Counted from the stretch's first letter, positions 8,421-17,287 are shown. The stretch: DNA of 64,000 nt from a bacterium (GCA_028820935.1 JAPPHZ010000026.1:1-64000), one strand, 5' to 3'. Notes: generated by a model not told the origin, from the letters alone. Made by a program: numbers and translations.

Positions 8421-8780
8421 ATGACCAGCCGCCGGGGTGTCTCCCGAAACCAGCGTTCCCGGTCCGAGCTGACCGTCATCTACTGGCGTGACATCCCGGC
8501 CCAGGTCACGGCCCGGTCAGGCCGGAACAAGATGGCGGTCGAGCTACCGCCCCGGTTCCAGAGGGCGATCGACCGGGCCGCGATGGTGGCCGGGAAGAAG
8601 ACCTACGACCAGTACATCGAGGAGTGGCGCCGTACCTCGGAGCCCTGCGGGCAGGAGGTCGAGGCCGAGGCCAAAGCCGCCGCCGCCCGGATCGAGAGGG
8701 AATACACGAAGGACCGCGTCCGGCGCATCGCGTCCAACGGCGGCCTGGAGGAGACCCTGCCCGCCGGAGAGCCGGCATGA
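8421..8780 (+). CDS. 'Virulence factor' domain protein (corrinoid-operon accessory)
   Basis: The product is a small 119-residue protein of the family misleadingly named 'virulence factor', with the opening TVIYWRDIPAQV and the segment KMAVELPPRFQRAIDRAAM. It has no obvious catalytic motif; the C-terminal half is charged and probably helical. The N-terminal 15 residues are Arg/Ser-rich. Its stop overlaps the next start by ATGA, so it is coupled to the MtrH-like gene. Its conservation beside MtrH/MttB/DUF1638 suggests an accessory role in methyl transfer. Confidence 0.75.
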   Translation: MTSRRGVSRNQRSRSELTVIYWRDIPAQVTARSGRNKMAVELPPRFQRAIDRAAMVAGKKTYDQYIEEWRRTSEPCGQEVEAEAKAAAARIEREYTKDRVRRIASNGGLEETLPAGEPA

Positions 8781-9685
8781 TCCGTACCGTGGTCAGCTCA
8801 GCCACCCGCGAGGTGGTCATCGGCCCGGACCGGCCCTTCGTGGTGATCGGGGAGCGGATCAACCCCACCGGCCGCAAACTGCTGGCCGCCGAGATGAAGG
8901 TGGGGGACTACAGCCGGGTTGAGGCTGACGCCCTGGCGCAAGTGGCGGCCGGGGCCCACATGCTGGATGTCAACGCAGGTATTCCGCTCGCGGACGAGCC
9001 CGCCATCCTCGCCGAAGCGATCCAGCTGGTCCAGTCGCTGGTCGATGTCCCCATCTCCATCGATTCATCCATCGTGGAGGCGCTCGAAGCCGGTCTGTCC
9101 GTCTACGAGGGTAAGGCCCTGGTCAACTCGGTCACCGGAGAGGAGGAGCGTCTCGAGCGGGTCCTGCCCCTAGTGGCCGAGTACGGGGCGGCAGTGGTGG
9201 CCATCTCGAACGACGAGACCGGCATCTCCGAGGATCCGGAGGTGCGCTTCCAGGTGGCGGCCAAGATCGTGGACCGGGCCGCCCGTTTCGGGATCCCGCC
9301 CGAGGACGTGGTGGTGGATCCGCTCGTGATGCCGGTGGGCGCGCTCCGGTACGCGGGTAAGCAGGTGTTCGACATCCTGCATCGGCTCCGGGACGAGCTG
9401 GGGGTCAACTCCACCTGCGGGGCGTCCAACATCAGCTTCGGTCTGCCAAACCGGCACGGCATCAACAGCGCCTTCCTGACCATGGCCATCGCCAACGGCC
9501 TCACCTCGGCCATCACCAACCCCCTCGAGCCGGACATATCGCAGGCCGTAAAGGCGGCGGACGTGCTCATGGGAAACGACCGGGACTGCGCCAGGTGGAT
9601 CCGGGCCTTCCGGCAACCCTCCGACGGAGGTCGCACCCGCGCCCGCCGGCGCAGCGGTCGGCGCCGTCCCGCCCCCACTCCATAG
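8777..9685 (+). CDS. Methyltetrahydrofolate:corrinoid methyltransferase (MtrH/MetH pterin-binding family)
   Basis: The product is about 302 residues. I chose ATG 8777 because it forms an ATGA overlap with the upstream stop and is followed by the family start; the frame is open to 8624. The TIM-barrel pterin-binding signatures are visible: VIGERINPTGRK near residue 22, AHMLDVNAG near 55, SIDSSIVEALEAGL near 95 and NSTCGASNISFGLPNR near 210. It should transfer methyl between the Co of the corrinoid protein and THF, linking demethylation to the folate pool. The last 17 residues are an Arg/Pro-rich tail (RTRARRRSGRRRPAP) that the fold does not explain. Confidence 0.9.
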   Translation: MIRTVVSSATREVVIGPDRPFVVIGERINPTGRKLLAAEMKVGDYSRVEADALAQVAAGAHMLDVNAGIPLADEPAILAEAIQLVQSLVDVPISIDSSIVEALEAGLSVYEGKALVNSVTGEEERLERVLPLVAEYGAAVVAISNDETGISEDPEVRFQVAAKIVDRAARFGIPPEDVVVDPLVMPVGALRYAGKQVFDILHRLRDELGVNSTCGASNISFGLPNRHGINSAFLTMAIANGLTSAITNPLEPDISQAVKAADVLMGNDRDCARWIRAFRQPSDGGRTRARRRSGRRRPAPTP

Positions 9686-9694
9686 GTCCGATCC

Positions 9695-11764
9695 ATGGCT
9701 GCCGGGACCGTACAGGTGGTGTTCACTCCCTCCGGAAGGCGGGGCAAGGTCGAGCCGGGTACCACGGTGCTGGATGCAGCCCGCGGTCTCGGGGTCGATG
9801 TGGACTCCGTGTGCGGCGGGCGCGGGCTGTGCGGGCGCTGCCAGGTGACTCTGGGCAGCTCCGCCGCCGAGGGCATAGACTCCGGCGGTCACCGGCTCTC
9901 CCTTCCCGAGGCCCAGGAACTGGGTTACCGGGGTCGCCGCCCGCTCCGCGCCGGTCACCGCCTGGCCTGCGCGGCCCGTCTCCAGGACGACGCGGTCATC
10001 GACGTCCCCCCCTACAGCCAGGTGCGCCGCCAGGTGGTGCGCAAGCGGGCGGAGGTGGTCGACATCCCGGTGGATCCGGTGGTGCGCCTTCACTATCTGG
10101 AGGTGGAGCCTCCCGACATGCACCGCCAGGCATCCGACCTATCCAGGGTGCTCGATGCGCTGGAGCGGCAGTGGGGTATCGCCGGGGTGGAGGTCGATCA
10201 TCATGTGCTCCAGGTGCTGCAAGAGGTCCTGCGGGCCGGCCAATGGGCGGTGACGGTGGCCGTTCACGATGGGGACACCATCACGGGAGTGTGGCCCGGT
10301 TTCCATGACGGGCCGCTCGGAGTGGCGTTTGATGTCGGCTCCACGACGGTTGCCGGTCATCTGTGCGACCTCTCCACCGGCGCGGTGCTGGCCTCCTCGG
10401 GCGTGATGAACCCCCAGATCCGGTACGGCGAGGACCTGATGAGCCGCGTCTCCTACGTGATGATGAACGAGGGGGGCCAGGAAGTTCTCACCTCGGCGAT
10501 CCGCTCGGCCCTCGATGAGATGGTCGGAGACCTGGTCGAGCAGGTGGGCAAGCCCCGGGACTCGGTGCTGGAGGTGGCGCTGGTAGGCAACCCGATCATG
10601 CATCACCTGGTCCTCGGCCTCAGCCCCTACCACCTGGGCGTGGCGCCGTTCGCCCTGGCCACCGACGGGGCGGTCCGCATCACCGCATCGACGATCGGTA
10701 TGGAGGCCCATCCGGGCGCCAGGCTCTACGTGCTGCCGTGCGTGGCGGGCCATGTCGGAGCCGATGCGGCGGGAGCCATCCTGTCCGAGGGTCCCCACCG
10801 GAGCCGGGCGATCCAGCTGCTCGTGGATGTGGGTACCAATGCGGAGATCGTTCTGGGTAGCGCCGGTCGGTTGCTGGCGGCCTCCAGCCCGACCGGACCA
10901 GCCTTCGAAGGTGCCGAGATCAGCTCCGGCCAGCGGGCCGCGCCGGGCGCCATCGAACGGGTGCGGATCGATCGCAGGACGCTCGAGCCCCGCTTCATGG
11001 TGATCGGCGTGGACATGTGGTCGGACCAGGAGGGTTTCGAGGATGCGGTAGCAGAGACCGGCGTGATCGGCATCTGCGGATCGGGCATCATCGAGGCGGT
11101 GGCCGAGTTGGTGCTCACCGGGGTGGTGTCGACCGAAGGCCTCATCCAGGATGGCGGCCGCACCGGGCGGGTCGTAGCTGACGGACGGTCGGCGGCCTAC
11201 CTGCTGTACGAGGGGCCGGAGGAGCGGGGTAGCTGCATAATGATCACCCAGAACGACGTAAGGGCCATCCAGTTGGCCAAAGCAGCCCTGCAGGCCGGTG
11301 TCCGGCTCCTGATGGACCGCTTGGAAGTGGACCGGGTGGACGAGATCAGGCTGGCCGGTGCCTTCGGCAGCCACATCGATCCCATTTACGCCATGGTGCT
11401 GGGGATGATCCCCGACTGCGATCCTGATCGGGTTTCAGCGGCGGGCAACGCGGCCGGAACCGGGGCGATGATGGCGTTGCTGAGCGGATCCGCCCGGGAC
11501 GAGATCGAAGCTCTGGTGGGCGAGGTCGAGAAGATCGAGACGGCGGTGGCGGCCGGGTTTCAGCGGCACTTCGTGGAGGCCATGGGGATACCCCACGCCA
11601 CCGTCGCATACGACCATCTCGCCCGTAAGGTGGACCTGTCAGGCATCGTGTCGTCCGGGCCGGCTTCCGGCGGCCGCCGTCGCAGGAGTCGCAGGAGAGC
11701 GAGCGGGGCCGCCGCCCGGCGGTCCGAAGCCTTGGTCGGATGGCGTGGAGAGGAGGAGGGATGA
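9695..11764 (+). CDS. ASKHA-domain [2Fe-2S] ferredoxin, corrinoid-protein reactivase (RamA-like, DUF4445)
   Basis: The 689-residue protein begins with a plant-type [2Fe-2S] domain (C40, C46, C49 and C92; VCGGRGLCGRCQV), followed by a linker and a large ASKHA domain. Nucleotide-binding elements include VAFDVGSTTVAGHL near residue 210, LLVDVGTNAEIVLG near 370 and GICGSGIIEAVAEL near 450. Such proteins use ATP to reduce inactive Co(II) corrinoid to Co(I). The C-terminus has an unusual Arg/Ala-rich extension (from about residue 655, GGRRRRSRRRASG). The gene overlaps MttB by ATGA. Confidence 0.9.
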   Translation: MAAGTVQVVFTPSGRRGKVEPGTTVLDAARGLGVDVDSVCGGRGLCGRCQVTLGSSAAEGIDSGGHRLSLPEAQELGYRGRRPLRAGHRLACAARLQDDAVIDVPPYSQVRRQVVRKRAEVVDIPVDPVVRLHYLEVEPPDMHRQASDLSRVLDALERQWGIAGVEVDHHVLQVLQEVLRAGQWAVTVAVHDGDTITGVWPGFHDGPLGVAFDVGSTTVAGHLCDLSTGAVLASSGVMNPQIRYGEDLMSRVSYVMMNEGGQEVLTSAIRSALDEMVGDLVEQVGKPRDSVLEVALVGNPIMHHLVLGLSPYHLGVAPFALATDGAVRITASTIGMEAHPGARLYVLPCVAGHVGADAAGAILSEGPHRSRAIQLLVDVGTNAEIVLGSAGRLLAASSPTGPAFEGAEISSGQRAAPGAIERVRIDRRTLEPRFMVIGVDMWSDQEGFEDAVAETGVIGICGSGIIEAVAELVLTGVVSTEGLIQDGGRTGRVVADGRSAAYLLYEGPEERGSCIMITQNDVRAIQLAKAALQAGVRLLMDRLEVDRVDEIRLAGAFGSHIDPIYAMVLGMIPDCDPDRVSAAGNAAGTGAMMALLSGSARDEIEALVGEVEKIETAVAAGFQRHFVEAMGIPHATVAYDHLARKVDLSGIVSSGPASGGRRRRSRRRASGAAARRSEALVGWRGEEEG

Positions 11765-13299
11765 GCGCCCGCAGGAGAAGGAGAGGAGGCGGTAGGGAGG
11801 CGCGCCAGGCCATGCGAACCGCCCGGGTCATCGACCAGCAACCGTTCCTCACCCGCGCCGTGGGCCGCACCGAGGTGCTTTCCGAGGAGGGGATGGAGCT
11901 CATCGAGCACAATGCCGACACGCTCCTCGAGGAGGTCGGGATCGAGATCATGAACTTCCCCGAGGCCCTCTCGATCTACGCCGGAGCGGGCGCCGACGTG
12001 GAGGGTACGAGGGTCCGCTTCCCGCGGGGCATGTGCCGGGAGATCATCACCCGCTCCGCGCCCGCCTCGTTCGTCCAGCACGCCCGTAACCCGGACCGGT
12101 CGGTCACCATCGGGGATCCCCACATCGTGTTCGCTCCCGCGTACGGCTCCCCCTTCGTCCGGGATGCCGACGCCGGTCGTCGCTACGCCACCATCGAGGA
12201 CTTCAGGAACTTCGCCAAGCTCGTCCACATGAGCCCGGCCCTCCATCACGGTGGCGGAACCCTCTGCGAGCCGGTCGACCTGCCGGTCAACAAGCGCCAC
12301 TTCGACATGGTCTACTCCCACGTCGTGTGCCACGACAAGCCCTTCATGTCCTCGGTGACCAAGCCCGAGAGGGCCCAGGACTCGGTCGATATCTGCAAGA
12401 TCGTCTTCGGGGAGGACTTCGTTCGCGACAACACAGTGCTGATGGGTCTGTGCAACGCCAACTCCCCCCTGACATGGGACTACGCCATGCTCGGGTCGGC
12501 CAAGGTCCTCGCGGAGAACAACCAGTGCGCTCTCATCACCCCGTTCATCATCGCCGGCGCGATGGCTCCGGTAACGGTGGCCGCGGCGGCGACCCAGACC
12601 CTGGCGGAGGCTCTGGCCGGCATAGCCTTCACCCAACTGGTCCGGCCCGGGGCACCCGTCATCTTCGGCTCCTTCGCCGCCTCCATGTCGATGCAGAGCG
12701 GGGCCCCCACCTTCGGAACCCCGGAGCCGGCCCTGGTGCTCTACGCGGTCGGCCAGCTCGCCTCGAGGCTCGGGGTTCCGTTCCGGTCTGGCGGCAACCT
12801 GACCGCCTCGAAGATCCCCGACGCCCAGGCCGCCTACGAGAGCGCCACGACCTTCCTGCCCGCGCTGGCTGCCGGCGTCAACTTCGTTCTCCACACGGCC
12901 GGGTGGCTCGAGGGCGGCCTGACCATGGGGTACGAGAAGTTCGTCCTCGACGCCGACCAGGCGTCGATGATGGCGCGCCTCGTGGGCGGGGTGGACCTGA
13001 CCGAGAACGGCCAGGCGATGGAACCGCTCCTGACCAACGGTCCCGGCCAGCACCATCTCGGCACCGCCCACACGATGGCCAACTTCGAGGACGCCTTCTG
13101 GGTGTCGGACCAGTCCGATGTCGACAGCTTCGAGCAGTGGGAGCTGAACGGGTCGCTGGACTCGGTGAGCAGGGCCAACGCCGAGTGGAAACGCATGCTG
13201 GCGGAGTACGAGCAGCCGCCCCTGGATGAAGCCGTTCACGAGGAGTTGACCGAATGGATCGCAGCGCGCAAAGCCTCCTTCCCGGACTCGGACGTCTGA
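11761..13299 (+). CDS. MttB-family methylamine:corrinoid methyltransferase, non-pyrrolysine type
   Basis: The product is about 512 residues, starting at ATG 11761 in the ATGA junction. MttB-family landmarks include a helical start (EEGMELIEHNADTLLEEVGI), LHHGGGTLCEPVDLPVNKRHFDM, and barrel strands through LITPFIIAGAMAPVTVAAA and VIFGSFAASMSMQSGAPTFG. The frame has no internal amber codon, so this is the non-pyrrolysine branch, whose characterised members act on glycine betaine, proline betaine or carnitine. It would methylate the corrinoid protein at 7015. The start MSARRRRRGGGREAR is an Arg-rich extension ahead of the conserved part. Substrate choice remains open. Confidence 0.92.
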   Translation: MSARRRRRGGGREARQAMRTARVIDQQPFLTRAVGRTEVLSEEGMELIEHNADTLLEEVGIEIMNFPEALSIYAGAGADVEGTRVRFPRGMCREIITRSAPASFVQHARNPDRSVTIGDPHIVFAPAYGSPFVRDADAGRRYATIEDFRNFAKLVHMSPALHHGGGTLCEPVDLPVNKRHFDMVYSHVVCHDKPFMSSVTKPERAQDSVDICKIVFGEDFVRDNTVLMGLCNANSPLTWDYAMLGSAKVLAENNQCALITPFIIAGAMAPVTVAAAATQTLAEALAGIAFTQLVRPGAPVIFGSFAASMSMQSGAPTFGTPEPALVLYAVGQLASRLGVPFRSGGNLTASKIPDAQAAYESATTFLPALAAGVNFVLHTAGWLEGGLTMGYEKFVLDADQASMMARLVGGVDLTENGQAMEPLLTNGPGQHHLGTAHTMANFEDAFWVSDQSDVDSFEQWELNGSLDSVSRANAEWKRMLAEYEQPPLDEAVHEELTEWIAARKASFPDSDV

Positions 13300-13300
13300 G

Positions 13301-14152
13301 ATGACAGGTCCTTCCGGACTCGATCGCGCCGGGAGGGCGGCGGTGAGGCGCATCCTCGAACACCCTAAGTTCGAGGTTCTCCCTCTCAAGAACGTGCTCG
13401 ATCAGGTGCGGTGGCTGCCGGAAGGCGCCCTGGTGTCCATAACCGCCTCTCCCACCAAGACGCTCGAGGACACGATGGACGTGGCCGCCGAACTCTGCCT
13501 GAGGGGCTTCCAGGTCGTACCTCACCTGTCGGCGCGCATGACCCACGACAAGATGCATCTCGCCGCCCTGCTGGGACGCATGGAGGAGTTGGAGATCTCC
13601 AGGGTGTTCGTGGTCGGTGGGGACGCTCCGCAGCGAGGGATCTTCCCCGACGCCTACTCCCTGCTCCTGGCCATGGACGACCTGGGCCACCACCTCACCG
13701 AGATCGGGGTGACCTCCTACCCCGAGGGACATGCGGTGATCCCGGACGACAAGCTGTGGCAGGCTCTTCACGACAAGCAGCCGTTCGCGGCCTACCTGAC
13801 CACCCAGATGTGTTTCGATCCCGAGGCCATCGGTGACTTCGTCTCCGGTTGCCGGGCGGACGGCATCGCTCTCCCCGTCCGGATCGGGATCCCGGGGGTC
13901 GCCGACCGGCTGAAGCTCATCCAGATCTCGACCCGGATCGGGGTGGGCCAGTCCGTGCGTTTCCTCTCCAAGCACCGGGGTTTGGTGACCAAGTTCATCA
14001 AACCCGGTGGGTACGCACCGGACGACCTTCTCGAAGGGCTCGCTCCGCTGGCCGACGATCCCGCAGCTGCCATCGTGGGGGTGCACATCTACACCTTCAA
14101 CCAGTGTGAGACCACCGAGCGCTGGCGGCAGGAGTACCTGGCCACCCTCTAG
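13301..14152 (+). CDS. metF: Methylenetetrahydrofolate reductase
   Basis: The 283-residue TIM-barrel flavoprotein has VSITASPTKTLEDTMDVAAEL near residue 45, VVPHLSARM near 75 and RVFVVGGDAPQRGIF near 100, all typical of the MTHFR family; C-terminal GVHIYTFNQCETTERW matches the family end. It starts one base after MttB. Here it probably runs in the oxidative direction, turning methyl-THF from the corrinoid system into methylene-THF for oxidation or assimilation. A purely biosynthetic methionine role is less likely given its place in the operon. Confidence 0.9.
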   Translation: MTGPSGLDRAGRAAVRRILEHPKFEVLPLKNVLDQVRWLPEGALVSITASPTKTLEDTMDVAAELCLRGFQVVPHLSARMTHDKMHLAALLGRMEELEISRVFVVGGDAPQRGIFPDAYSLLLAMDDLGHHLTEIGVTSYPEGHAVIPDDKLWQALHDKQPFAAYLTTQMCFDPEAIGDFVSGCRADGIALPVRIGIPGVADRLKLIQISTRIGVGQSVRFLSKHRGLVTKFIKPGGYAPDDLLEGLAPLADDPAAAIVGVHIYTFNQCETTERWRQEYLATL

Positions 14153-14194
14153 AGTATCCAGGTGGCCCCCGCCGCCAGCCAGAGGCTTCGACAC

Positions 14195-15982
14195 GTGACC
14201 CCTCCGAAAGTTCCCGGCCCGCCGCCCGATCCTGCATTGGCGGGTGTGAGCGCCCGGTTCGACGACTTCCGTGGGGAGTTGGTCCCGCTCCGGCTGGTCG
14301 ACCCGTACCGGGTCTGGGTCGCCCACAACCTCGACGATGTCCCGGAAGTGATTCGCCGGGCGGAGTCCGAGGTGCGGGCCGGCAGTTGGGTGGCCGGGTT
14401 CGTCTCCTACGAGGCCGCCCCCGCCTTCGATGGCCGGCTGGCGGTCCGGCCGCAGCCCTCCGGCCTGCCGCTGGCCTGGTTCGCGGGGTTCCGCGGCGCG
14501 GTGTCCGAGCCGACAGGACCGGGCGGCGAGTACCGGATCGGGCCGTGGCGACCCGAAATCTCGGACGCCCGCTACGGCCGCGACGTGGACACCATACGGG
14601 AGTTCATCAGGGTCGGCGACACCTACCAGACCAACTACACCTTCCGCCTGCGAGGACGGGTCGGCGGGGACCTCCGGTCGCTCTACACCGACCTGCTGGG
14701 CGCCCAGGGGGGCGGTTATCACGCATTCCTGGAGACCGGCCGCCACACACTGGTCTCCGCCTCCCCGGAGCTGTTCTTCCGCTGGGACGGCCGGCGTATC
14801 GAGAGCCGGCCCATGAAGGGCACCATGGCCCGGGGCCGCTGGGAACAGGAGGATTCCCGGTTCCGCGAGCGGTTGCTCTCCTCGGGCAAGGACCGGGCCG
14901 AGAACGTGATGATCGTGGACCTGCTGCGCAACGACCTGGGCCGGGTGGCCCGGTTCGGCAGCGTCCAGGTGGAGCGCCTGTTCGAGGTCGAGCGGCTGGA
15001 GACGGTCTGGCAGATGACCTCGACGGTGGTGGCCGAGACCCGACCCGAGGTGGGCCTGTTCGACATACTCACAGCCATGTTCCCGTGCGGATCGGTGACC
15101 GGAGCTCCGAAGGTCAGGACGATGGAGATCATCGAGTCCTTGGAAGCCTCCCCCCGGGGCGTCTACTGCGGCGCCATAGGGTTGCTGGCGCCGCCCGGAT
15201 CGGGCCGGTCGAGGGCCGAGTTCTCGGTGGCCATCCGGACGCTCGTCGCGGACACGCGCAGCGGCGAGGCCGAGTACGGCGTGGGCGGGGGAGTGGTGTA
15301 CGAGTCGACCGCGGCCCGGGAGTACGAGGAGGCGATGGTCAAGGCGCGGGTCCTGTCGCGTCGCAGGACGCCGGTGACCCTGCTCGAGACGATGCGGTGG
15401 GAGCCCGGCCGGGGAATCTGGTTGCGGGACCGCCATCTGAACCGGCTCCGCTCCTCTGCCCGCTACCTGGGTGTGACCCTCCGTGAGGTGGCGATCGCCG
15501 ATCTCCTCGAAGGTCTGTCAGGCGACGAGCCGCTCCGGGTCCGCCTGCTGGTTTCGGAGGACGGGTCCGCTTCGATCGAGACGTCGCCCTTCGCTCCGGG
15601 CCCGCTGGTGGTGGGGTTGGCCGTCGATGATCACCCGATCGACCGGAGCGACCACCTGCGCTACCACAAGACGACCCGGCGGGAAGCCTACGAGCAGGCC
15701 GCGGCCCGGCACCCGGCCGCAGACGATGTGGTGCTCGTGAACGAGACGGGGGAGGTGGTCGAGACCACCATCGCCAATCTGGCGGTGCGAATGGGCGACG
15801 CATGGGTCACCCCGCCGATCGGCTCGGGCTGCCTGCCGGGCACCTACCGGGAGGAACTCATAGATCGCGGGACCCTGAGCGAGCGACCGGTATCGGTGGC
15901 CGACCTGATGGCGGCCGACGAGGTGGCCGTGGTCAACTCGGTTCGCGGATGGCGAACCGCGAAGATCGTTGAGGGTCTGTAA
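14195..15982 (+). CDS. pabBC: Bifunctional aminodeoxychorismate synthase component I / 4-amino-4-deoxychorismate lyase (PabB-PabC fusion)
   Basis: The product is about 595 residues. The N-terminal chorismate-binding domain (about 1-390) has QTNYTFRLR, SRPMKGTMARG, NVMIVDLLRNDLGRV and PCGSVTGAPKVRTMEII. The C-terminal PLP lyase domain (about 395-595) has WLRDRHLNRLRSSARYLG, lysine in YHKTTRR and NETGEVVETTIANLAVR. Together they make 4-aminobenzoate for folate. I prefer GTG 14195, preceded by AGAGG; GTG 14162 is possible. It follows metF by at most 42 bp on the same strand, so PABA supply appears tied to the THF-consuming methyl pathway. No PabA amidotransferase is visible. Confidence 0.9.
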   Translation: MTPPKVPGPPPDPALAGVSARFDDFRGELVPLRLVDPYRVWVAHNLDDVPEVIRRAESEVRAGSWVAGFVSYEAAPAFDGRLAVRPQPSGLPLAWFAGFRGAVSEPTGPGGEYRIGPWRPEISDARYGRDVDTIREFIRVGDTYQTNYTFRLRGRVGGDLRSLYTDLLGAQGGGYHAFLETGRHTLVSASPELFFRWDGRRIESRPMKGTMARGRWEQEDSRFRERLLSSGKDRAENVMIVDLLRNDLGRVARFGSVQVERLFEVERLETVWQMTSTVVAETRPEVGLFDILTAMFPCGSVTGAPKVRTMEIIESLEASPRGVYCGAIGLLAPPGSGRSRAEFSVAIRTLVADTRSGEAEYGVGGGVVYESTAAREYEEAMVKARVLSRRRTPVTLLETMRWEPGRGIWLRDRHLNRLRSSARYLGVTLREVAIADLLEGLSGDEPLRVRLLVSEDGSASIETSPFAPGPLVVGLAVDDHPIDRSDHLRYHKTTRREAYEQAAARHPAADDVVLVNETGEVVETTIANLAVRMGDAWVTPPIGSGCLPGTYREELIDRGTLSERPVSVADLMAADEVAVVNSVRGWRTAKIVEGL

Positions 15983-15991
15983 TCGACCGAT

Positions 15992-16687
15992 CTACGGCCA
16001 GCTACCGATCCAAAGACCGACCGGTGCCGCGATAGCGCCGAATACGAGCAGTACCGAACCCAGACACCCCGCCCGTGTCGATTGGGCGCCGCGCCGGGAG
16101 GACCTACTGGCGAGCCCGCGGCTCGGCGGTTCGATCGGGTTCTCGGACAGGTGCTCGCGTAGCACCTCGGCGGTCCTGCTCTCGAGCTCGAGGCGCTCGG
16201 CGACGACCTTCTCTGCCTGGGCGCGCAGGGCGTCCAACTCCTCGCGTTGCGCAGCATCGAGCCACCGCATCTCCACCTTGGCGATCTCGCTGAGAGCGGT
16301 GCCTGTGTCGAATAGGACCAGGGCCTCCGAGGCGACCTTCATGTGCCGCTCGGCGGCAGCCCGGAACCGCTTCCTCCTGCGCAGGGCCCCGTCGAGATGC
16401 AGTTGGGCGCCCCGGCGTAACTCCTGTGACAGCAGGGCCAATAGCAGCTCTGTTTCGGGGTCCTTCGCCAGCCCTAACAAGCCCTCGTAGTGGTCGGCCC
16501 GGGCCATCGACTGGATCCGCGCCGCCAGGTGCTCCGCCCTGGTGACAGCCTCCTGCCGCCGGGCCTTGACGAGGCGGCGGAGCCGCTCACGGTCTCCCTC
16601 CGCCGCCCGGCCGGCCCGGGCCAGGGCGGCGCGGAAGTCCATCCGCGCCAGTGCCTCTTCGATGGATCGCTCGTCCGGTGGTGGCAT
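15992..16687 (-). CDS. Hypothetical protein with charged helical body and C-terminal membrane anchor
   Basis: The product is about 231 residues from ATG 16687; the open frame extends upstream to 16993, but that part runs over the divergent PEBP gene. The first 180 residues are rich in Arg, Glu and Ala, predicted helical or coiled-coil. A single hydrophobic segment (LGSVLLVFGAIAAPVGLWIG) ends the protein, suggesting a tail-anchored membrane protein facing the cytoplasm. I do not recognise a family. It is convergent with pabBC with a 9-bp gap. Confidence 0.6.
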   Translation of the reverse strand: MPPPDERSIEEALARMDFRAALARAGRAAEGDRERLRRLVKARRQEAVTRAEHLAARIQSMARADHYEGLLGLAKDPETELLLALLSQELRRGAQLHLDGALRRRKRFRAAAERHMKVASEALVLFDTGTALSEIAKVEMRWLDAAQREELDALRAQAEKVVAERLELESRTAEVLREHLSENPIEPPSRGLASRSSRRGAQSTRAGCLGSVLLVFGAIAAPVGLWIGSWP

Positions 16688-16789
16688 ACCGGCGAAAGGG
16701 TACCGATTTCCCCGCCGGCCTGCCCCGAGGCCATGGCGGGCACCGGTGGGGTAGTCTCGACCGAGCGGCTCATCGGAAGGAGATACGAC

Positions 16790-17287
16790 ATGGCGTTGCA
16801 GATCACCTCCACCGACTTCGACGACGGCGACTATCTGGGACCGGATCACATCCTCGCGGAGGAGTACGGGTTCGGGTGCGCCGGAGGCAACCGGTCGCCG
16901 CAGCTCTCCTGGTCGGGAGCTCCGGAAGGAACCGCCAGCTACGCCCTCACCTGCTACGACCCGGATGCGCCGACCGGTTCGGGTTTCTGGCACTGGGTTG
17001 TGGTCAACATTCCTGCTGGCGTGACCGAACTGGCAGCGGGCGCAGGTGACGGGTCCGGAATCCCCGCCGGCGCCCTACAGACCCGGACCGATTTCGGCAA
17101 GCCCGGGTACGGCGGCCCGTGCCCTCCCGAGGGCGACCACCCCCATCGCTACCTCTTCACCGTCCACGCGGTGGGCGTGGAGGAGCTACCCGTCGATGCC
17201 GATACCATGCCGGCGGTGGTCGGGTTCATGTTGAACTTCAACACGCTCGAGAAGGCCGGCCTGATGGGGCTCTACAAGCGGCGCTAG
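16790..17287 (+). CDS. YbhB/YbcL family Raf kinase inhibitor-like (PEBP) protein
   Basis: The 165-residue protein starts at ATG 16790 with a good GGAAGGAG ribosome site just upstream. The PEBP signatures are present: ALTCYDPDAPTGSGFWHWVVVNIP near residue 55, and GKPGYGGPCPPEGDHPHRY near residue 105. The family binds phospholipid or other anions in a small pocket; the bacterial role is poorly defined. The gene stands alone between a divergent hypothetical gene and the permease. Confidence 0.88.
   Translation: MALQITSTDFDDGDYLGPDHILAEEYGFGCAGGNRSPQLSWSGAPEGTASYALTCYDPDAPTGSGFWHWVVVNIPAGVTELAAGAGDGSGIPAGALQTRTDFGKPGYGGPCPPEGDHPHRYLFTVHAVGVEELPVDADTMPAVVGFMLNFNTLEKAGLMGLYKRR

Noticed and set aside
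11761-13299. Pyrrolysine-type MttB
   Set aside because: No in-frame TAG occurs inside the gene, so it is the non-pyrrolysine branch.
12878-15436. 852-codon open frame on the minus strand
   Set aside because: It lies antisense to MttB, metF and pabBC, which all have family motifs. Long antisense frames are expected in GC-rich codon-biased DNA. The same reasoning removes other long shadows, such as 2792-4804 (+) and 20184-21698 (-).
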